DNA of 64,000 nucleotides from Phycisphaerales bacterium (GTDB taxonomy: Bacteria; Planctomycetota; Phycisphaerae; Phycisphaerales; UBA1924), in contig RECZ01000102.1 of assembly GCA_007693765.1 (NCBI GenBank), positions 1 to 64,000 on the forward strand, given 5' to 3'. The position numbers were made by a program, and so were the translations under genes. This document shows, in pieces, positions 1-9,176 of this stretch. Position 1 is the stretch's first letter; each line of letters opens with the position of its first letter. The notes under the pieces were generated by a model that saw only the letters and a list, made by a program, of their open reading frames with translations, did no database searches and was not told where the DNA came from.

Positions 1-325
1 CCCGCACCCTCCCCGGGGGCTAAGCTATCGGCCGCCCAGGTAAAGCGACGTCAAACGCGAACTCGCCCCGGAGGGGCGAAGGATCGGAACGCGCAGCGCG
101 GCACGCCCGCGCCCCGATATCGATGTCTTCACGACAACCCGGCGCGCACAACGCTCCACCGCCCCTTCAGGGCGGCGATCGCGCCGGAGCCCTAAACCGT
201 GGGCGGCGCTGCGCTTCGCCCACGGCTAAGACCCTGCGCCCCTCCGGGGCGAGTGGCCCGTCTCGCCTCGATGCGCCGGCCTCGCGTAGCGCGGACCATC
301 CCCGCCGCCTCACTACACTCACCGC
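1..325. other. Non-coding lead-in with GC-rich hairpins
   Basis: I see no convincing gene here. The stretch holds several short palindromes: a 7-bp stem with a 3-nt loop at 63-79, a 9-bp stem at 197-205/217-225, and a 6-bp stem at 237-251. None is followed by a T-run, so they do not look like classical terminators of a gene lying to the left. The promoter of the flavoprotein gene starting at 326 must lie here, but I cannot place it with confidence. Confidence 0.5.
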
Positions 326-1633
326 GTGACCAAGCGTGTGGACATCGCGGTTGTGGGCGCTGGGGCTGCCGGCTTGATGGCGGCCATCGCCGCGGGACGC
401 GCGCTGCAAGAGCGTTCGCCGGGCGGCGCGCACTCTGTCGCCGTCTTCGACGGGGCACGCACGCTGGGCGCGAAGATCCTTGTCGCCGGGGGCGGGCGCT
501 GCAACGTCACGCATCACGAGGTGACGGAGCGGGCGTACGCGGGGTCCACGCCCAACGCCATCAAGAGCGTGCTGCGCCGTTTCGGCGTGCCCGACACCGT
601 GCGGTTTTTCGAGGAAATCGGGGTCACGCTCAAGCGCGAGGACACGGGCAAGCTCTTCCCCACGACCGATCGCGCCCGCAGCGTGCTCGATGCGCTCCTC
701 GGGGCCGCCGACGCCGCTCGTGTGCGCATCCATCACCCGTGGCGCATCGACGACGTCCGCGCCGACGACGACGGTTTCCTCCTCACGCCCCCGGACACGG
801 ATGAAGACGGGGCGCCGCCGCCGCCCGTGCGCGCAGCGCGGGTGATCCTCGCCACCGGGGGTCGGTCGCTGCCCAAGACCGGCTCGGACGGGCGCGGCTA
901 CGACATCGTCCGCGGGCTCGGGCACAGCGTCACCGAGCGCGTGTTCCCCGCGCTGGTGCCCCTGACGACGCCGCGCGACCACCCGCTGTGCGCGCTGAGC
1001 GGCGTGACCCTTCGCGCAACCATCGAGCTGCGCAGCGCCACCAACAAGCGGCTCGTGCGCTTCACCGACTCCACCCTGCTCACCCACTTCGGCCTCTCGG
1101 GGCCGAGCGTGCTGGACATCAGCCGGTACTACACCGACGCCGTGCGCGACGACCCCGGCTCCCGCCTCGTCGCCAACTGGCTGCCCGACGAGACGCCCGA
1201 GCGCATGGACAAGGCGCTGCTGGACGCAGGGCCCACTACGCCCGTGCGCCTGCTGCGCGACCGTCTGCCGGAGCGCCTCGTGCGCACGCTCTGCGACCTC
1301 GCGGGCGTGGACGGCGCAGCGCCAGCGAGCGCGCTCACGCGCGAGCAGCGTCGCGCCCTCGCTCGTGCGCTCACCGAGTGCGAACTGCCCATCACCGGCG
1401 ACCGCGGCTACACCTACGCCGAGGTCACCGCCGGAGGCGTGCCCCTGCGCGAGCTGCGCCTCGAAACGATGGAGTCGCGCATCCGCCCCGGCCTGCACCT
1501 GTGCGGCGAGATCTGCGACGTGGACGGTCGCATCGGCGGGTTCAACTTCCAGTGGGCGTGGGCGAGCGGGCACGTCGCGGGGACGGCGGCGGCGGGTGAG
1601 ATTCTGCAGCACGCCGCGCCGCGGGAGGCGTAG
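326..1633 (+). CDS. BaiN/HI0933-like NAD(P)/FAD-dependent oxidoreductase
   Basis: A 435-residue cytoplasmic flavoprotein of the HI0933/YhiN (BaiN-like) family. The N-terminus carries the dinucleotide-binding GAGAAG at residues 11-16. The family signature ILVAGGGRCNVTH is at 51-63, followed by DTGKLFP and ATGGRSLPKTGS. The C-terminal FAD-contact block reads DVDGRIGGFNFQWAWASG. Length fits the family (about 400). The start is GTG at 326, just before the Rossmann strand; an upstream start would add unlikely low-complexity sequence. Family members are annotated as flavoprotein oxidoreductases with uncertain substrates, so no reaction is assigned. It stands alone on the plus strand, tail to tail with the oligopeptidase gene 3 bases downstream. 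Confidence 0.93.
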   Translation: MTKRVDIAVVGAGAAGLMAAIAAGRALQERSPGGAHSVAVFDGARTLGAKILVAGGGRCNVTHHEVTERAYAGSTPNAIKSVLRRFGVPDTVRFFEEIGVTLKREDTGKLFPTTDRARSVLDALLGAADAARVRIHHPWRIDDVRADDDGFLLTPPDTDEDGAPPPPVRAARVILATGGRSLPKTGSDGRGYDIVRGLGHSVTERVFPALVPLTTPRDHPLCALSGVTLRATIELRSATNKRLVRFTDSTLLTHFGLSGPSVLDISRYYTDAVRDDPGSRLVANWLPDETPERMDKALLDAGPTTPVRLLRDRLPERLVRTLCDLAGVDGAAPASALTREQRRALARALTECELPITGDRGYTYAEVTAGGVPLRELRLETMESRIRPGLHLCGEICDVDGRIGGFNFQWAWASGHVAGTAAAGEILQHAAPREA

Positions 1634-1636
1634 GGC

Positions 1637-3346
1637 TCACGCCGGCAGCGATTCGAGCGTGCGCTCCACCTCGTCGGCGAGGCGGGCGACGTTGTCGGGG
1701 CCGAAGTCGAAGTCGAGGCCCGCGGCGCCGAAGAGTTCGGGCAGCGGCTTGGCGCCGCCGATCGAGAGGGCGTGCTTGTACGCCCGCAGCGCCGCGCCGT
1801 CGCCCTCGGTGCGGGCGCGCAGCCAGAGCTGCAGGGCGCCGAGTTGGGCGATGCCGTACTCGATGTAATAGAAGGGCAGGGTGAAGATGTGGAGTTGTCG
1901 CTGCCACGTGCGGGCCCGCTCGCGCGCGAGGCCTTCCCACGAGACGCCGCGCCCGAGGCGCTCGTCGAGGGCGACCCAGTGAGCGTGCCGCTGCTCGCGC
2001 GTGTGCCCGGGGTTGGTGTAGACCCAGTGCTGGAAGGCGTCGACCTGGGCGACCCACGGCAGCACGGAGACGACGCCCTCGAGTTGCTCGCGCACGGCGC
2101 GGGCCTCGTCCTCCGTGTCGGGGTAGAAGGCGCTCCAGCGGTCCATCGTCAGCAACTCCATCGACATGGAGGCCACCTCGGCGAACTCGGCGCCCGTGTG
2201 CCGGTAGTGCACCAGCGGCTCGTCGGCGCACAGCAGCGAGTGGAACGCGTGCCCGGCCTCGTGGATCATGGTGCGCACGTCGTGGTGCATGCCCGCGGCG
2301 TTCATGAAGATGAAGGGCTTGCGCGAGCGGTCGCGCATGTACTGGTACCCGCCGGGCGCTTTGCCCTTGCGGGTCTCGAGGTCGAGGCAGTCGCCCTCGC
2401 GGAGCGACTCGAACATGGCGCCGAGGTCGGGGTCCATGCAGTTGAACAGCGCGGCGCACGCGTCCACCAGGGCTTCGGCGCCCTCGAAGGGGCGGAGCGG
2501 GTCGCGCCCCTGCACGTCGACGGCCAGGTCCCACGGGCGGAGGGGGTCGACGCCGAGGGCGGTGCGACGCTGGGCGTCGAGTCGCCGGCACAGGGGCGTG
2601 ACGACCGTCGCGCAGGCCTCGTGGAAGGCGGCGCAGTCGTCGGGCGAGTAGTCGAAGCGCCTGCGGGCGCGGAAGGCGTAGTCGCGGTAGTCGGCGAAGC
2701 CGGCGTTGTGCGCGACTTTCTGGCGCAGCGGCAGCATCGACTCGAACAGAGCGTCGAGGTTGTCGGCCTCCTGCATGCGGCGGGCGGCGACGGCGCGCCA
2801 GGCGCTCTCGCGGAGTGCGCGGTCGGTCTTCTCGGTGTAGCGGGCCATCTGGGGGAGCGTGCGCTCCTCGCCCTCGAACTCGACGGTCATGGCGCCCATC
2901 GTTTCCTCGTACTTCTGCGCGAGGAGCGTGAGCTCGGTCTCGACGGGGATGTTTTCCTCGCGGAAGAGCGCCACCTCGTTGCGCACGTCGCGCTCCAGCA
3001 CGGCGTAGCGGTCGGGGTCGAGCGGGATGCGCCCGTGCAGTTCGGCCTGGCGCCGGTCGAGCGTGAACGAGGCCTTTCGGAGCTCGGGCTCCACCTCGCG
3101 CACAAAGCGCGTGTAGGCGTCGGCGGCGGCTTTGTCGTCGGTGCGCCGGGTCATGGCGATGTAGAGCACGGCGTGCGCCTCGCCGCACGCCGCGTCGAGT
3201 TCGGAGCGGTCGGCCAGCCAGCGGCCGAAGGCGTCGGGGCCGTCGACCTCGCGCTGCAGCAGCGCCTCGAAGAGCGGGGAGACGCTCGCCCAGTCGGCGG
3301 CGTCGAGGTCGGCGGGGACGAAGGGTGCGGCGGCGGGCGAGGTCAT
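1637..3346 (-). CDS. M3 family oligoendopeptidase (PepF-like zinc metallopeptidase)
   Basis: A 569-residue cytoplasmic peptidase predicted to cut short peptides. The zinc motif HEAGH is at residues 362-366 from the chosen start, and the third ligand is probably the Glu of AEVASMSMELL about 25 residues later. This is the M3 arrangement HExxH plus downstream Glu. The ATG at 3346 begins MTSPAAAPF; an in-frame start 54 bases earlier adds an unlikely basic leader. Length matches OligoF-type enzymes (about 560-600). No signal peptide is visible. It lies downstream of the two ClpP-fold genes on the same strand but 117 bases away, so it may be a separate unit. Confidence 0.93.
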   Translation of the reverse strand: MTSPAAAPFVPADLDAADWASVSPLFEALLQREVDGPDAFGRWLADRSELDAACGEAHAVLYIAMTRRTDDKAAADAYTRFVREVEPELRKASFTLDRRQAELHGRIPLDPDRYAVLERDVRNEVALFREENIPVETELTLLAQKYEETMGAMTVEFEGEERTLPQMARYTEKTDRALRESAWRAVAARRMQEADNLDALFESMLPLRQKVAHNAGFADYRDYAFRARRRFDYSPDDCAAFHEACATVVTPLCRRLDAQRRTALGVDPLRPWDLAVDVQGRDPLRPFEGAEALVDACAALFNCMDPDLGAMFESLREGDCLDLETRKGKAPGGYQYMRDRSRKPFIFMNAAGMHHDVRTMIHEAGHAFHSLLCADEPLVHYRHTGAEFAEVASMSMELLTMDRWSAFYPDTEDEARAVREQLEGVVSVLPWVAQVDAFQHWVYTNPGHTREQRHAHWVALDERLGRGVSWEGLARERARTWQRQLHIFTLPFYYIEYGIAQLGALQLWLRARTEGDGAALRAYKHALSIGGAKPLPELFGAAGLDFDFGPDNVARLADEVERTLESLPA

Positions 3347-3463
3347 GCGGGCTCCGGTGCTGGTGCGCGGGTGTGCGGTGACATGGTACGCACGGCGCAT
3401 GAAAACGCCCGGCGCATCGCTGCGCCGGGCGTTGGTGGTCTGTGGTCGGTGTGCGACGCCCGC

Positions 3464-4744
3464 TCAGAAGGGCAGCGTGACGCGCTCGCCGTTGGCGATG
3501 CGGCGGAGGATGTCCTCGAGTTCACGGAAGAGATCGTCGTTGAGGCCGTTGTAGAACGCGATGCCGGAGGAACGGCGGGCGTGCGAGCGCAGCTCGGTGA
3601 GCGAGCGGCGGGCCATGCCGACGTGGCGATTGCGGTCCTGCTGGTCGTTGGCCCGGGCCGCGGCCTGCATGGCCACCTGCAGGTTCCTCCACACGCGGTT
3701 CATGGAGAGCTCGGCTCTGTGCGTGGCCTCGCGGTATTCGTACTGGTAGGCCGCGGCGGCCTGCCCGACCTCGACCCATTCCTGATCGCCGACGAGCTGG
3801 CGGACGAGATCGTCCTTGGTGTCGGCGATGCCCCGCGCGAACTTGTAGCGCATGGCGTCGCGGGAGTTGAAGGTGAGGATGCGGTCCTTGGGGTTGACGA
3901 TGTGCTGGCCCTTGAGGTCGTTGCGCCAGTGGACGACGCCGTTCTCATCGATGTCGCAGGAGAGCTCGGTGTGGATCTGCATGGCGCGCATGATGAGCGG
4001 GTCGTACCCGCCGCGGGCGGAGATGCGCTCCATCATGTAGAGGGCCTCTTCGAGCGCGCGCCCGGAGACGGGTTGCGTCTGCCCGGGGCCGGTGGATCTG
4101 TATCCGGTGGCCGCGCCGAAGTTGCCGCGGGTCATGAAGTAGATCTCGTTGCAGGCGAGCGCGGTCATCGCCGCGGCGGAGATGGCGGAGTTGATCCACG
4201 CGACCGTGCGGTAGGACTTCTTGTAGTGATCCTCGATCACGTCGGAGAGGTACTGCACCTCGTGCAGGTACCCGCCGCCGGAGTTGATGTGCAGGACCAC
4301 GATGTCGGGGTTGTCGCCCTCGAGCAGTTCGTAGGAGCGCTTGAGCGCCTCGGCGTTGAGGTAGGTCCCCACCATGTCGCGTCCGGATTCGCCGAGGGTG
4401 ATGAAGGCGACGCGGATGGCGTCCGGATCGGCGTCGCGGGCCGCGGGGGCGCGGCGTTGCTCCGGCGCGGGGCGGGCCTTCGCGTCGGGCGTCTTGGCGG
4501 CGGTCTCGGAGCGTTCGATGCGATCGATCTGCTCGCGGAGGATGTACTCGCCGCGTTCGATCGAGCCGACCGAGATCACGAAGTAGACGAAGGCGTCGGT
4601 CTCTTTCTCGATGCGGCCCTCGAGCACGCGCCCGTCCTTGAGGTGCAGGGTGTCGGCGAGCGCGGGCACGCCGAGGAACGTCAGCGCCAGCGCGAACGCG
4701 GTGAGCGTTCGGGTCAAGAGGCTGTGCAGTGTGGTTCGCTTCAT
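3464..4744 (-). CDS. ClpP/NfeD-fold membrane-associated serine protease (active-site Ser present)
   Basis: A 426-residue protein with a signal peptide (residues 1-30, ending VPALA). A small N-terminal domain holds LHLKDGRVLEGRIEKETD. A crotonase/ClpP-like core runs from about residue 110 to 330. HINSGGG at 152-158 and AISAAAM at 187-193 correspond to the GG loop and catalytic-Ser block of SppA/NfeD proteases; the putative nucleophile is Ser189. A helical C-terminus follows. The ATG at 4744 has GGGAG six bases upstream, which decides it over the ORF extension. It lies 35 bases downstream of a diverged paralogue, probably in one operon. The substrate is unknown; export is inferred from the signal peptide. 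Confidence 0.8.
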   Translation of the reverse strand: MKRTTLHSLLTRTLTAFALALTFLGVPALADTLHLKDGRVLEGRIEKETDAFVYFVISVGSIERGEYILREQIDRIERSETAAKTPDAKARPAPEQRRAPAARDADPDAIRVAFITLGESGRDMVGTYLNAEALKRSYELLEGDNPDIVVLHINSGGGYLHEVQYLSDVIEDHYKKSYRTVAWINSAISAAAMTALACNEIYFMTRGNFGAATGYRSTGPGQTQPVSGRALEEALYMMERISARGGYDPLIMRAMQIHTELSCDIDENGVVHWRNDLKGQHIVNPKDRILTFNSRDAMRYKFARGIADTKDDLVRQLVGDQEWVEVGQAAAAYQYEYREATHRAELSMNRVWRNLQVAMQAAARANDQQDRNRHVGMARRSLTELRSHARRSSGIAFYNGLNDDLFRELEDILRRIANGERVTLPF

Positions 4745-4779
4745 GGTTGCTCCCGCTCGGAGTAGGGTGTGTGCGTGGT

Positions 4780-6162
4780 TCACCGCCGCTGGCGATCGGC
4801 GTTGGCGAGCGCCTGGCGGAGGTCTTCGATCTGCATGTCGATCTGGCTGCGCTGCTGCCCGCCGGCGTCGAGCACCTCGGCGAACTGTGACAGGATGCTG
4901 CGGAGCTCCCGCAGATTGCGCAGCCGGGTCTGGATCTCATCTCGGGTCGTCAGGCGCTGGTTCTCCTGCATCTCGCGAGAGATTCGCTGGGCGCGATCGA
5001 TCCCGGCGCGGATGCGGGTGCGCCAATCGTCGACGATGCGCTGGGAGCGACCCTCGACCTTGACGTGCTCGGACCCCAGGCCCAGCCCGAAGACGAGGTC
5101 TTCGAGACGGTCGTATGTGCCCTGCGAGACGCGGAGGCGGAGGGCCCAGTCGGCGTCGAGGTTGAGCACGTCGTTGCCGCGCCCGCGGACGATGTCTTCG
5201 AGCGTGTCTTTATATGCGCCTTGCCCGTTGTCACTGAGGATCGTCCAGCCCTCGTTGTTGATCATCTCGTCGCTGGGCTTCTGCGTGTTGATGTAGAACT
5301 CCGGGCGGCCGCCGCGGAAGCGCACGGCCAGCCAGTAATCCATGCGCCCCATGGCGCGGATGATCTCGGGGGCGTACCCGCCGGTGAGCGCGACGCCCTC
5401 GGCGTGGCCGGAGAAGGCGGAGATGAGCTTCTCGGTGACCATGCTGTCGCCGACGCTGAAGTCCTGCAGCGTGCCGATGCCGCCCATGCGGCCGTCGGAG
5501 GTGAAGTAGATCTCGGGGCTGACGAAGGGCAGGAAGGCGGCGCCGACGGTGGCTTCCTTGATCCAGAAGACGATGCGGTGGCCCTCGCGGAGGTAGTCCT
5601 CGACCATGCCGGTCATGTCTTCGGCGCGGAAGATGCCCTGGAAGCCGGCCCGCTCATCCTGCGTGGTGTCCATCTTGATGATGATGACGTCGGGGTTCTG
5701 GGAGACCGCGTCGTCGAGGGCGCGCTGCAGGGGCGTCTGGGAGACGTCGGTGCCGAAGATCCCCTTGAGCTCGAACATCACTACACGCGCCGCGTCGTCG
5801 CTGGGGGCGACGGCCTGTCGCTGGGGCTCGCCGCGACGCGTCGGGGCGCTGGCCTTGTCGTCTCGGGCGCCGACCGCGACGACGCCGCGCTCGATCGTCA
5901 GAACGTCTGAGAGTGGGTAGCTGGTCTCTGTCGAGAGCGTTCCCACGTAGACCCGCATGCGCACGTGCGTGGCCGTCTCTTCGAGGACCACGCCCTCGAC
6001 GACGCGCCCGTTGCTGAGCGTCACGCGATCGCGCTTCTCGGCGCCGTCCTGCGAGGCCGCAGCCTGCGCGACGCCGGTGAGGGGCGACCCCGCGGGCATC
6101 CACGCGCAGACCATCGCTGTTCCGGCGACACAAGCGAGCATGAAACGCGAGATCGTTCGCAT
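4780..6162 (-). CDS. ClpP/NfeD-fold protein, probable inactive paralogue of the downstream protease
   Basis: A 460-residue protein with a signal peptide (about residues 1-36). It has the same N-terminal module (VTLSNGRVVEGVVLEE) and ClpP/NfeD-like core as the gene after it. Aligning the shared VxWI and EIYF blocks puts Val206 where the neighbour has the presumed nucleophile Ser189. The GG loop HINSGGG is replaced by KMDTTQD. The C-terminal third is long, charged and probably coiled (repeated R/E/Q-rich helices to the end). The ATG at 6162 fits a signal sequence. Loss of catalytic residues suggests a regulatory or scaffolding partner; this is inference. Confidence 0.75.
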   Translation of the reverse strand: MRTISRFMLACVAGTAMVCAWMPAGSPLTGVAQAAASQDGAEKRDRVTLSNGRVVEGVVLEETATHVRMRVYVGTLSTETSYPLSDVLTIERGVVAVGARDDKASAPTRRGEPQRQAVAPSDDAARVVMFELKGIFGTDVSQTPLQRALDDAVSQNPDVIIIKMDTTQDERAGFQGIFRAEDMTGMVEDYLREGHRIVFWIKEATVGAAFLPFVSPEIYFTSDGRMGGIGTLQDFSVGDSMVTEKLISAFSGHAEGVALTGGYAPEIIRAMGRMDYWLAVRFRGGRPEFYINTQKPSDEMINNEGWTILSDNGQGAYKDTLEDIVRGRGNDVLNLDADWALRLRVSQGTYDRLEDLVFGLGLGSEHVKVEGRSQRIVDDWRTRIRAGIDRAQRISREMQENQRLTTRDEIQTRLRNLRELRSILSQFAEVLDAGGQQRSQIDMQIEDLRQALANADRQRR

Positions 6163-6320
6163 GGTGGTGAGTCCTTCCCGGCGAGAGCCGGTTGTCGCAT
6201 CGACGAAGAGGGAGCCGCCACGAAGGTTTCGAGGGGCTCCGGGGGGATCCGGGGGCTCTGAGGCCCGAGCGGCGTGCTCGACCCTCTCCAACAATCGAGG
6301 TTTCCCCTCTGATTCCCCCA

Positions 6321-6350
6321 AGTATACGGGTGAGCAGCGAAAAAGTTCTA
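6321..6350 (-). promoter_or_regulatory. Candidate sigma-70-type promoter for the ClpP-fold pair
   Basis: On the minus strand a good -10 hexamer TATACT lies at 6326-6321, about 160 bases upstream of the ATG at 6162. The matching -35 is weak (AGAACT or TAGAAC at 17-18 bp). A similar TATACT lies before the histidine kinase gene, which supports this hexamer as a host -10. Confidence 0.4.
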
Positions 6351-6378
6351 CATCCGCGGGCGTGAAGGTCGGTGTCCG

Positions 6379-7650
6379 TCAGGACTGTGCCCGCACGCGA
6401 CGCACAAGCTCCAACGCGCCCGCCTTGTCGTGGATGCGGCCCTCGAGTTGAGCGTCGTACGCCACGTCCAGCCACGCCCGAAAACCCGGGCCGGGCGTGA
6501 AGCCCGCGGCGACGAGGTCGTCCCCGGTCAGGAAGGGCGCCGGGGCGATCCCCTGCGCGATCTTCGCTAACTCCTCAACGCGGGCGGACACGCTCGCGGC
6601 GAGGGCGGCGTCGCGCGCACGGACCAGCGCCATCGACTGCGCGAACCACGGCGTCGCCACGGCCCGCTTCTGCGCCGCCACGCCCGACGACGGCCAGTCC
6701 TGCTCCAGAATCGCGACCCCCTCGAGAACATCGCGGAGGGCGGCCCGCTCGTCGTTGCTCAGGCACAGGGCCGTACGCCACCGGTCGAGGATGCCGGGCG
6801 CCGTCTCGCGGATCCGGGCAGCGCTGACGCGGCGGCCCGCGGCCGCGCGATCCAGGGCCCAGGCGCCGAGTGCGGTTGGGTAGGGCGCATCGTCGCCGAG
6901 GCCGGCGAGGGTGGGCGTCTCGCAGAGGGCGTTCGGCTCTCCGAGCGTTGGGGCGTCGAGGCCCAGCCGCTGGAGGCGCGAGGCCGCGAGGGCGCGGGAG
7001 GGGTGCGTGAGCATCCTCCGCACCTCTTCGCCGATGCGCTCGCGGCTGACGCCCAGCAGTTCGCGGGCGTGCCGGGTGATCGCGTCGGCCGTGGCGCTGT
7101 CGATCTCGAAGCCGAGGCGCGAGGCGTGGCGGACGGCCCGGAGGGCGCGCAGGTGATCTTCGTTGAGGCGGGCGTCGGCGTCGCCCACCGCCCGAAGCAC
7201 GCGCCGTGCCAGGTCTTCGCGCCCGCCGACGTGGTCGATGACGCGTCCGGACCCGCCGGCGCCGGTGTCGAGGGGGTCGAGGAAGAGGGCGTTGATGGTG
7301 AAGTCGCGCCGCTTGGCGTCCGCCTCGGCGTCGGCGTACTCCACGCTGTCGGGGCGGCGGCGGTCGGAGTAGTGGCCCTCGCGCCGGAACGTGGCGACCT
7401 CGACTGTTGCCCCCTCGTGGCGTACGAGCATCACGCCGAAGGATGCGCCGACCTCGTCCACGCGCCGGAAGAGCCCGCGCACCTGCTCGGGCCGGGCGTC
7501 GGTGGCGATGTCGTAGTCCTCCGGCTCGAGGCCCAGCAGCTCGTCACGCACGCAGCCACCCGCGAAGTAGGCGACGAAGCCCGCGTTGTGCAGGGTGCGC
7601 ACGATCTCGGTGGCGCTGTGCCGATGCTTTTTGTGCGCGATCCGCGCCAT
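6379..7650 (-). CDS. CCA tRNA nucleotidyltransferase / poly(A) polymerase family
   Basis: A 423-residue class II nucleotidyltransferase. The catalytic head has GGCVRD at residues 31-36 and DYDIAT at 45-50 (the two metal-binding Asp), then RRDFTINALF. The tRNA-recognition block HLRALRAVRHASRLGFEID follows. The family adds or repairs the CCA end of tRNA; sequence alone cannot rule out a poly(A) polymerase role. The start is the ATG at 7650 (MARIAHKKHRH); the frame stays open upstream but there overlaps rsmD. It is 23 bases downstream of rsmD on the same strand, so co-transcription is likely. Confidence 0.9.
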   Translation of the reverse strand: MARIAHKKHRHSATEIVRTLHNAGFVAYFAGGCVRDELLGLEPEDYDIATDARPEQVRGLFRRVDEVGASFGVMLVRHEGATVEVATFRREGHYSDRRRPDSVEYADAEADAKRRDFTINALFLDPLDTGAGGSGRVIDHVGGREDLARRVLRAVGDADARLNEDHLRALRAVRHASRLGFEIDSATADAITRHARELLGVSRERIGEEVRRMLTHPSRALAASRLQRLGLDAPTLGEPNALCETPTLAGLGDDAPYPTALGAWALDRAAAGRRVSAARIRETAPGILDRWRTALCLSNDERAALRDVLEGVAILEQDWPSSGVAAQKRAVATPWFAQSMALVRARDAALAASVSARVEELAKIAQGIAPAPFLTGDDLVAAGFTPGPGFRAWLDVAYDAQLEGRIHDKAGALELVRRVRAQS

Positions 7651-7673
7651 GCGCGCAGTGTACGGCCCGGCGA

Positions 7674-8267
7674 TCAGCGGCGCGGGGCGTAGAAGTGCAA
7701 CGCCGTGGTGCCGTACTCGTGCGTCTCGGGGCCCAGCAGGCCCTCGTGGCGGAGATCGATCTCGGTCTGCTCCTCGATGGGGCCCGTGCTCGCGGGCCAC
7801 GGGGTGCGGATCACCAGAAAGCCCCCCTCGTCGAGGATCGCGGCCAATGCGGCGCCCTGGCGCATGATGCGGTCCCGGCCCTGCTCCGACTCCCAGAGCG
7901 GGTAGGGCGGGTCGAGGAAGGCCAGGTGCAGCGGACGGCGGGCGCGGGAGAGGGCCGAGGGGCCCAGAGCGTCGCCGGTGACGACGTCGGAGCGGTCGCC
8001 GGCGCCGAGGGTCTCGATGTTCTCGCGGAGCAGGGCCGCGGCGGCCTTGTCGCGTTCGACGAAGGTGCAGAACTCGGCGCCGCGCGAGAGCGCCTCGAGG
8101 CCGATCGACCCCGTGCCCGCGAAGCCGTCGAAGACGTTCACGCCCTCGACGTGGCCGCGCAGGAGGTTGTAGAGCGACTCCTTCACCCGATCGGGGATGG
8201 GGCGGGTGGCGTCGTCCGGGGGCGACTTGAGCCTGCGTGATTTGTATTCGCCGCTGATGATGCGCAT
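7674..8267 (-). CDS. rsmD: 16S rRNA (guanine(966)-N(2))-methyltransferase RsmD
   Basis: A 197-residue SAM-dependent RNA methyltransferase that methylates G966 of 16S rRNA. It opens with the hallmark MRIISGEYKSRRL. SAM motif I is FDGFAGTGSIGLEAL (residues 46-60) and the catalytic motif IV is DPPY at 119-122. Length is normal for RsmD (about 190-200). It lies just upstream of the CCA-adding gene, giving a small RNA-processing unit. Confidence 0.95.
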   Translation of the reverse strand: MRIISGEYKSRRLKSPPDDATRPIPDRVKESLYNLLRGHVEGVNVFDGFAGTGSIGLEALSRGAEFCTFVERDKAAAALLRENIETLGAGDRSDVVTGDALGPSALSRARRPLHLAFLDPPYPLWESEQGRDRIMRQGAALAAILDEGGFLVIRTPWPASTGPIEEQTEIDLRHEGLLGPETHEYGTTALHFYAPRR

Positions 8268-8298
8268 GGCAGGGATGATACGCCCGGGGCGAGTGGCG

Positions 8299-9096
8299 TC
8301 AGAACCGGATCACGAGCGAGCCGATCAGGCCGCCGAGCGAGCCCGTGAACTTCGTGTCGTCGTTGTCGACCTCGAAGAACATCTGCCGGAAGCCGATCTG
8401 CGCGCCCACGTTGTCGTGGGGCCTCCACTGGAAGCCCACGATCACGCTCACCGAGTAGCTCTCGCGGGAGCTGACGGGCATCACGCCCGCGTCGAGCGCC
8501 AGGTCGGCGGAGAATCGGCGGGTGAGTTCGGCCTCGAGTTTGCCGCCGACGATGGGGTGCACCCACACGTCGCTGTCGGTCAGCCGCTGGCCGTCGATGC
8601 GCTGCTCGAAATCCATGTGGAACATGCGGGCGCCGGCGTAGACGTGCAGGCCGAGGTGCACGTCGCTGGCGTCGTTGCCGGGGTTCCAGCGCCACACGTT
8701 GTGCCCGATAGTGGCGTCGACGGAGGCGAGGTCGACGCTGGTGTGGGTCTCGCCGAGGGCGCTGCTGCGCCCGTCGACGGAGAAGCCGAAGCCGGAGAGG
8801 GTGAACGTGAGGTCGTCGGCGCGGAAGTGGAGTTCGCCAAAGGGGTTGGCCTCGGGATCGCTGATGTTCAGGTCGCCGGCGTCCGCGCGCCCGGCGCCGC
8901 GGACGTTGAGATCGCCGCCGAGGGCCGCGTACCACACCGCGGGCTCGAACTGGATCTTCCACGGGCGGGGCTCGTTGTCGCGGAGGGCGCGCTCGACGGG
9001 GGGTTCGTCCTGTACGCGGGCGCCGGCCGCGGGTGCGCCGAGGCAGATCGCGACGCAGAGGGCGGGGGTGATGGCGATGGGTCTTGGTTTGGGCAT
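8299..9096 (-). CDS. Predicted outer-membrane beta-barrel protein, function unknown
   Basis: A 265-residue exported protein. Residues 1-26 form a signal peptide (MPKPRPIAITPALCVAICLG, then APAAGARVQ). The rest is alternating polar/hydrophobic strands rich in G, D, W and aromatics. It ends in SLVIRF, a C-terminal Phe typical of outer-membrane barrels. No enzyme motif is visible. An outer-membrane location is inferred from strand pattern and terminal Phe. It ends 31 bases upstream of rsmD on the same strand. Confidence 0.65.
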   Translation of the reverse strand: MPKPRPIAITPALCVAICLGAPAAGARVQDEPPVERALRDNEPRPWKIQFEPAVWYAALGGDLNVRGAGRADAGDLNISDPEANPFGELHFRADDLTFTLSGFGFSVDGRSSALGETHTSVDLASVDATIGHNVWRWNPGNDASDVHLGLHVYAGARMFHMDFEQRIDGQRLTDSDVWVHPIVGGKLEAELTRRFSADLALDAGVMPVSSRESYSVSVIVGFQWRPHDNVGAQIGFRQMFFEVDNDDTKFTGSLGGLIGSLVIRF

Positions 9097-9176
9097 GTGC
9101 GGCGGGGTCCTCGGTCTGACTCGTCGCGGGGCCGTGCGCCCCGTCGCCCCCTGAGTATGGCGTACATTCCGGGATC

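Noticed and set aside
1772-4765. 997-codon plus-strand open frame
   Set aside because: Runs antisense through the M3 peptidase and ClpP-fold genes, both supported by motifs and signal peptides.
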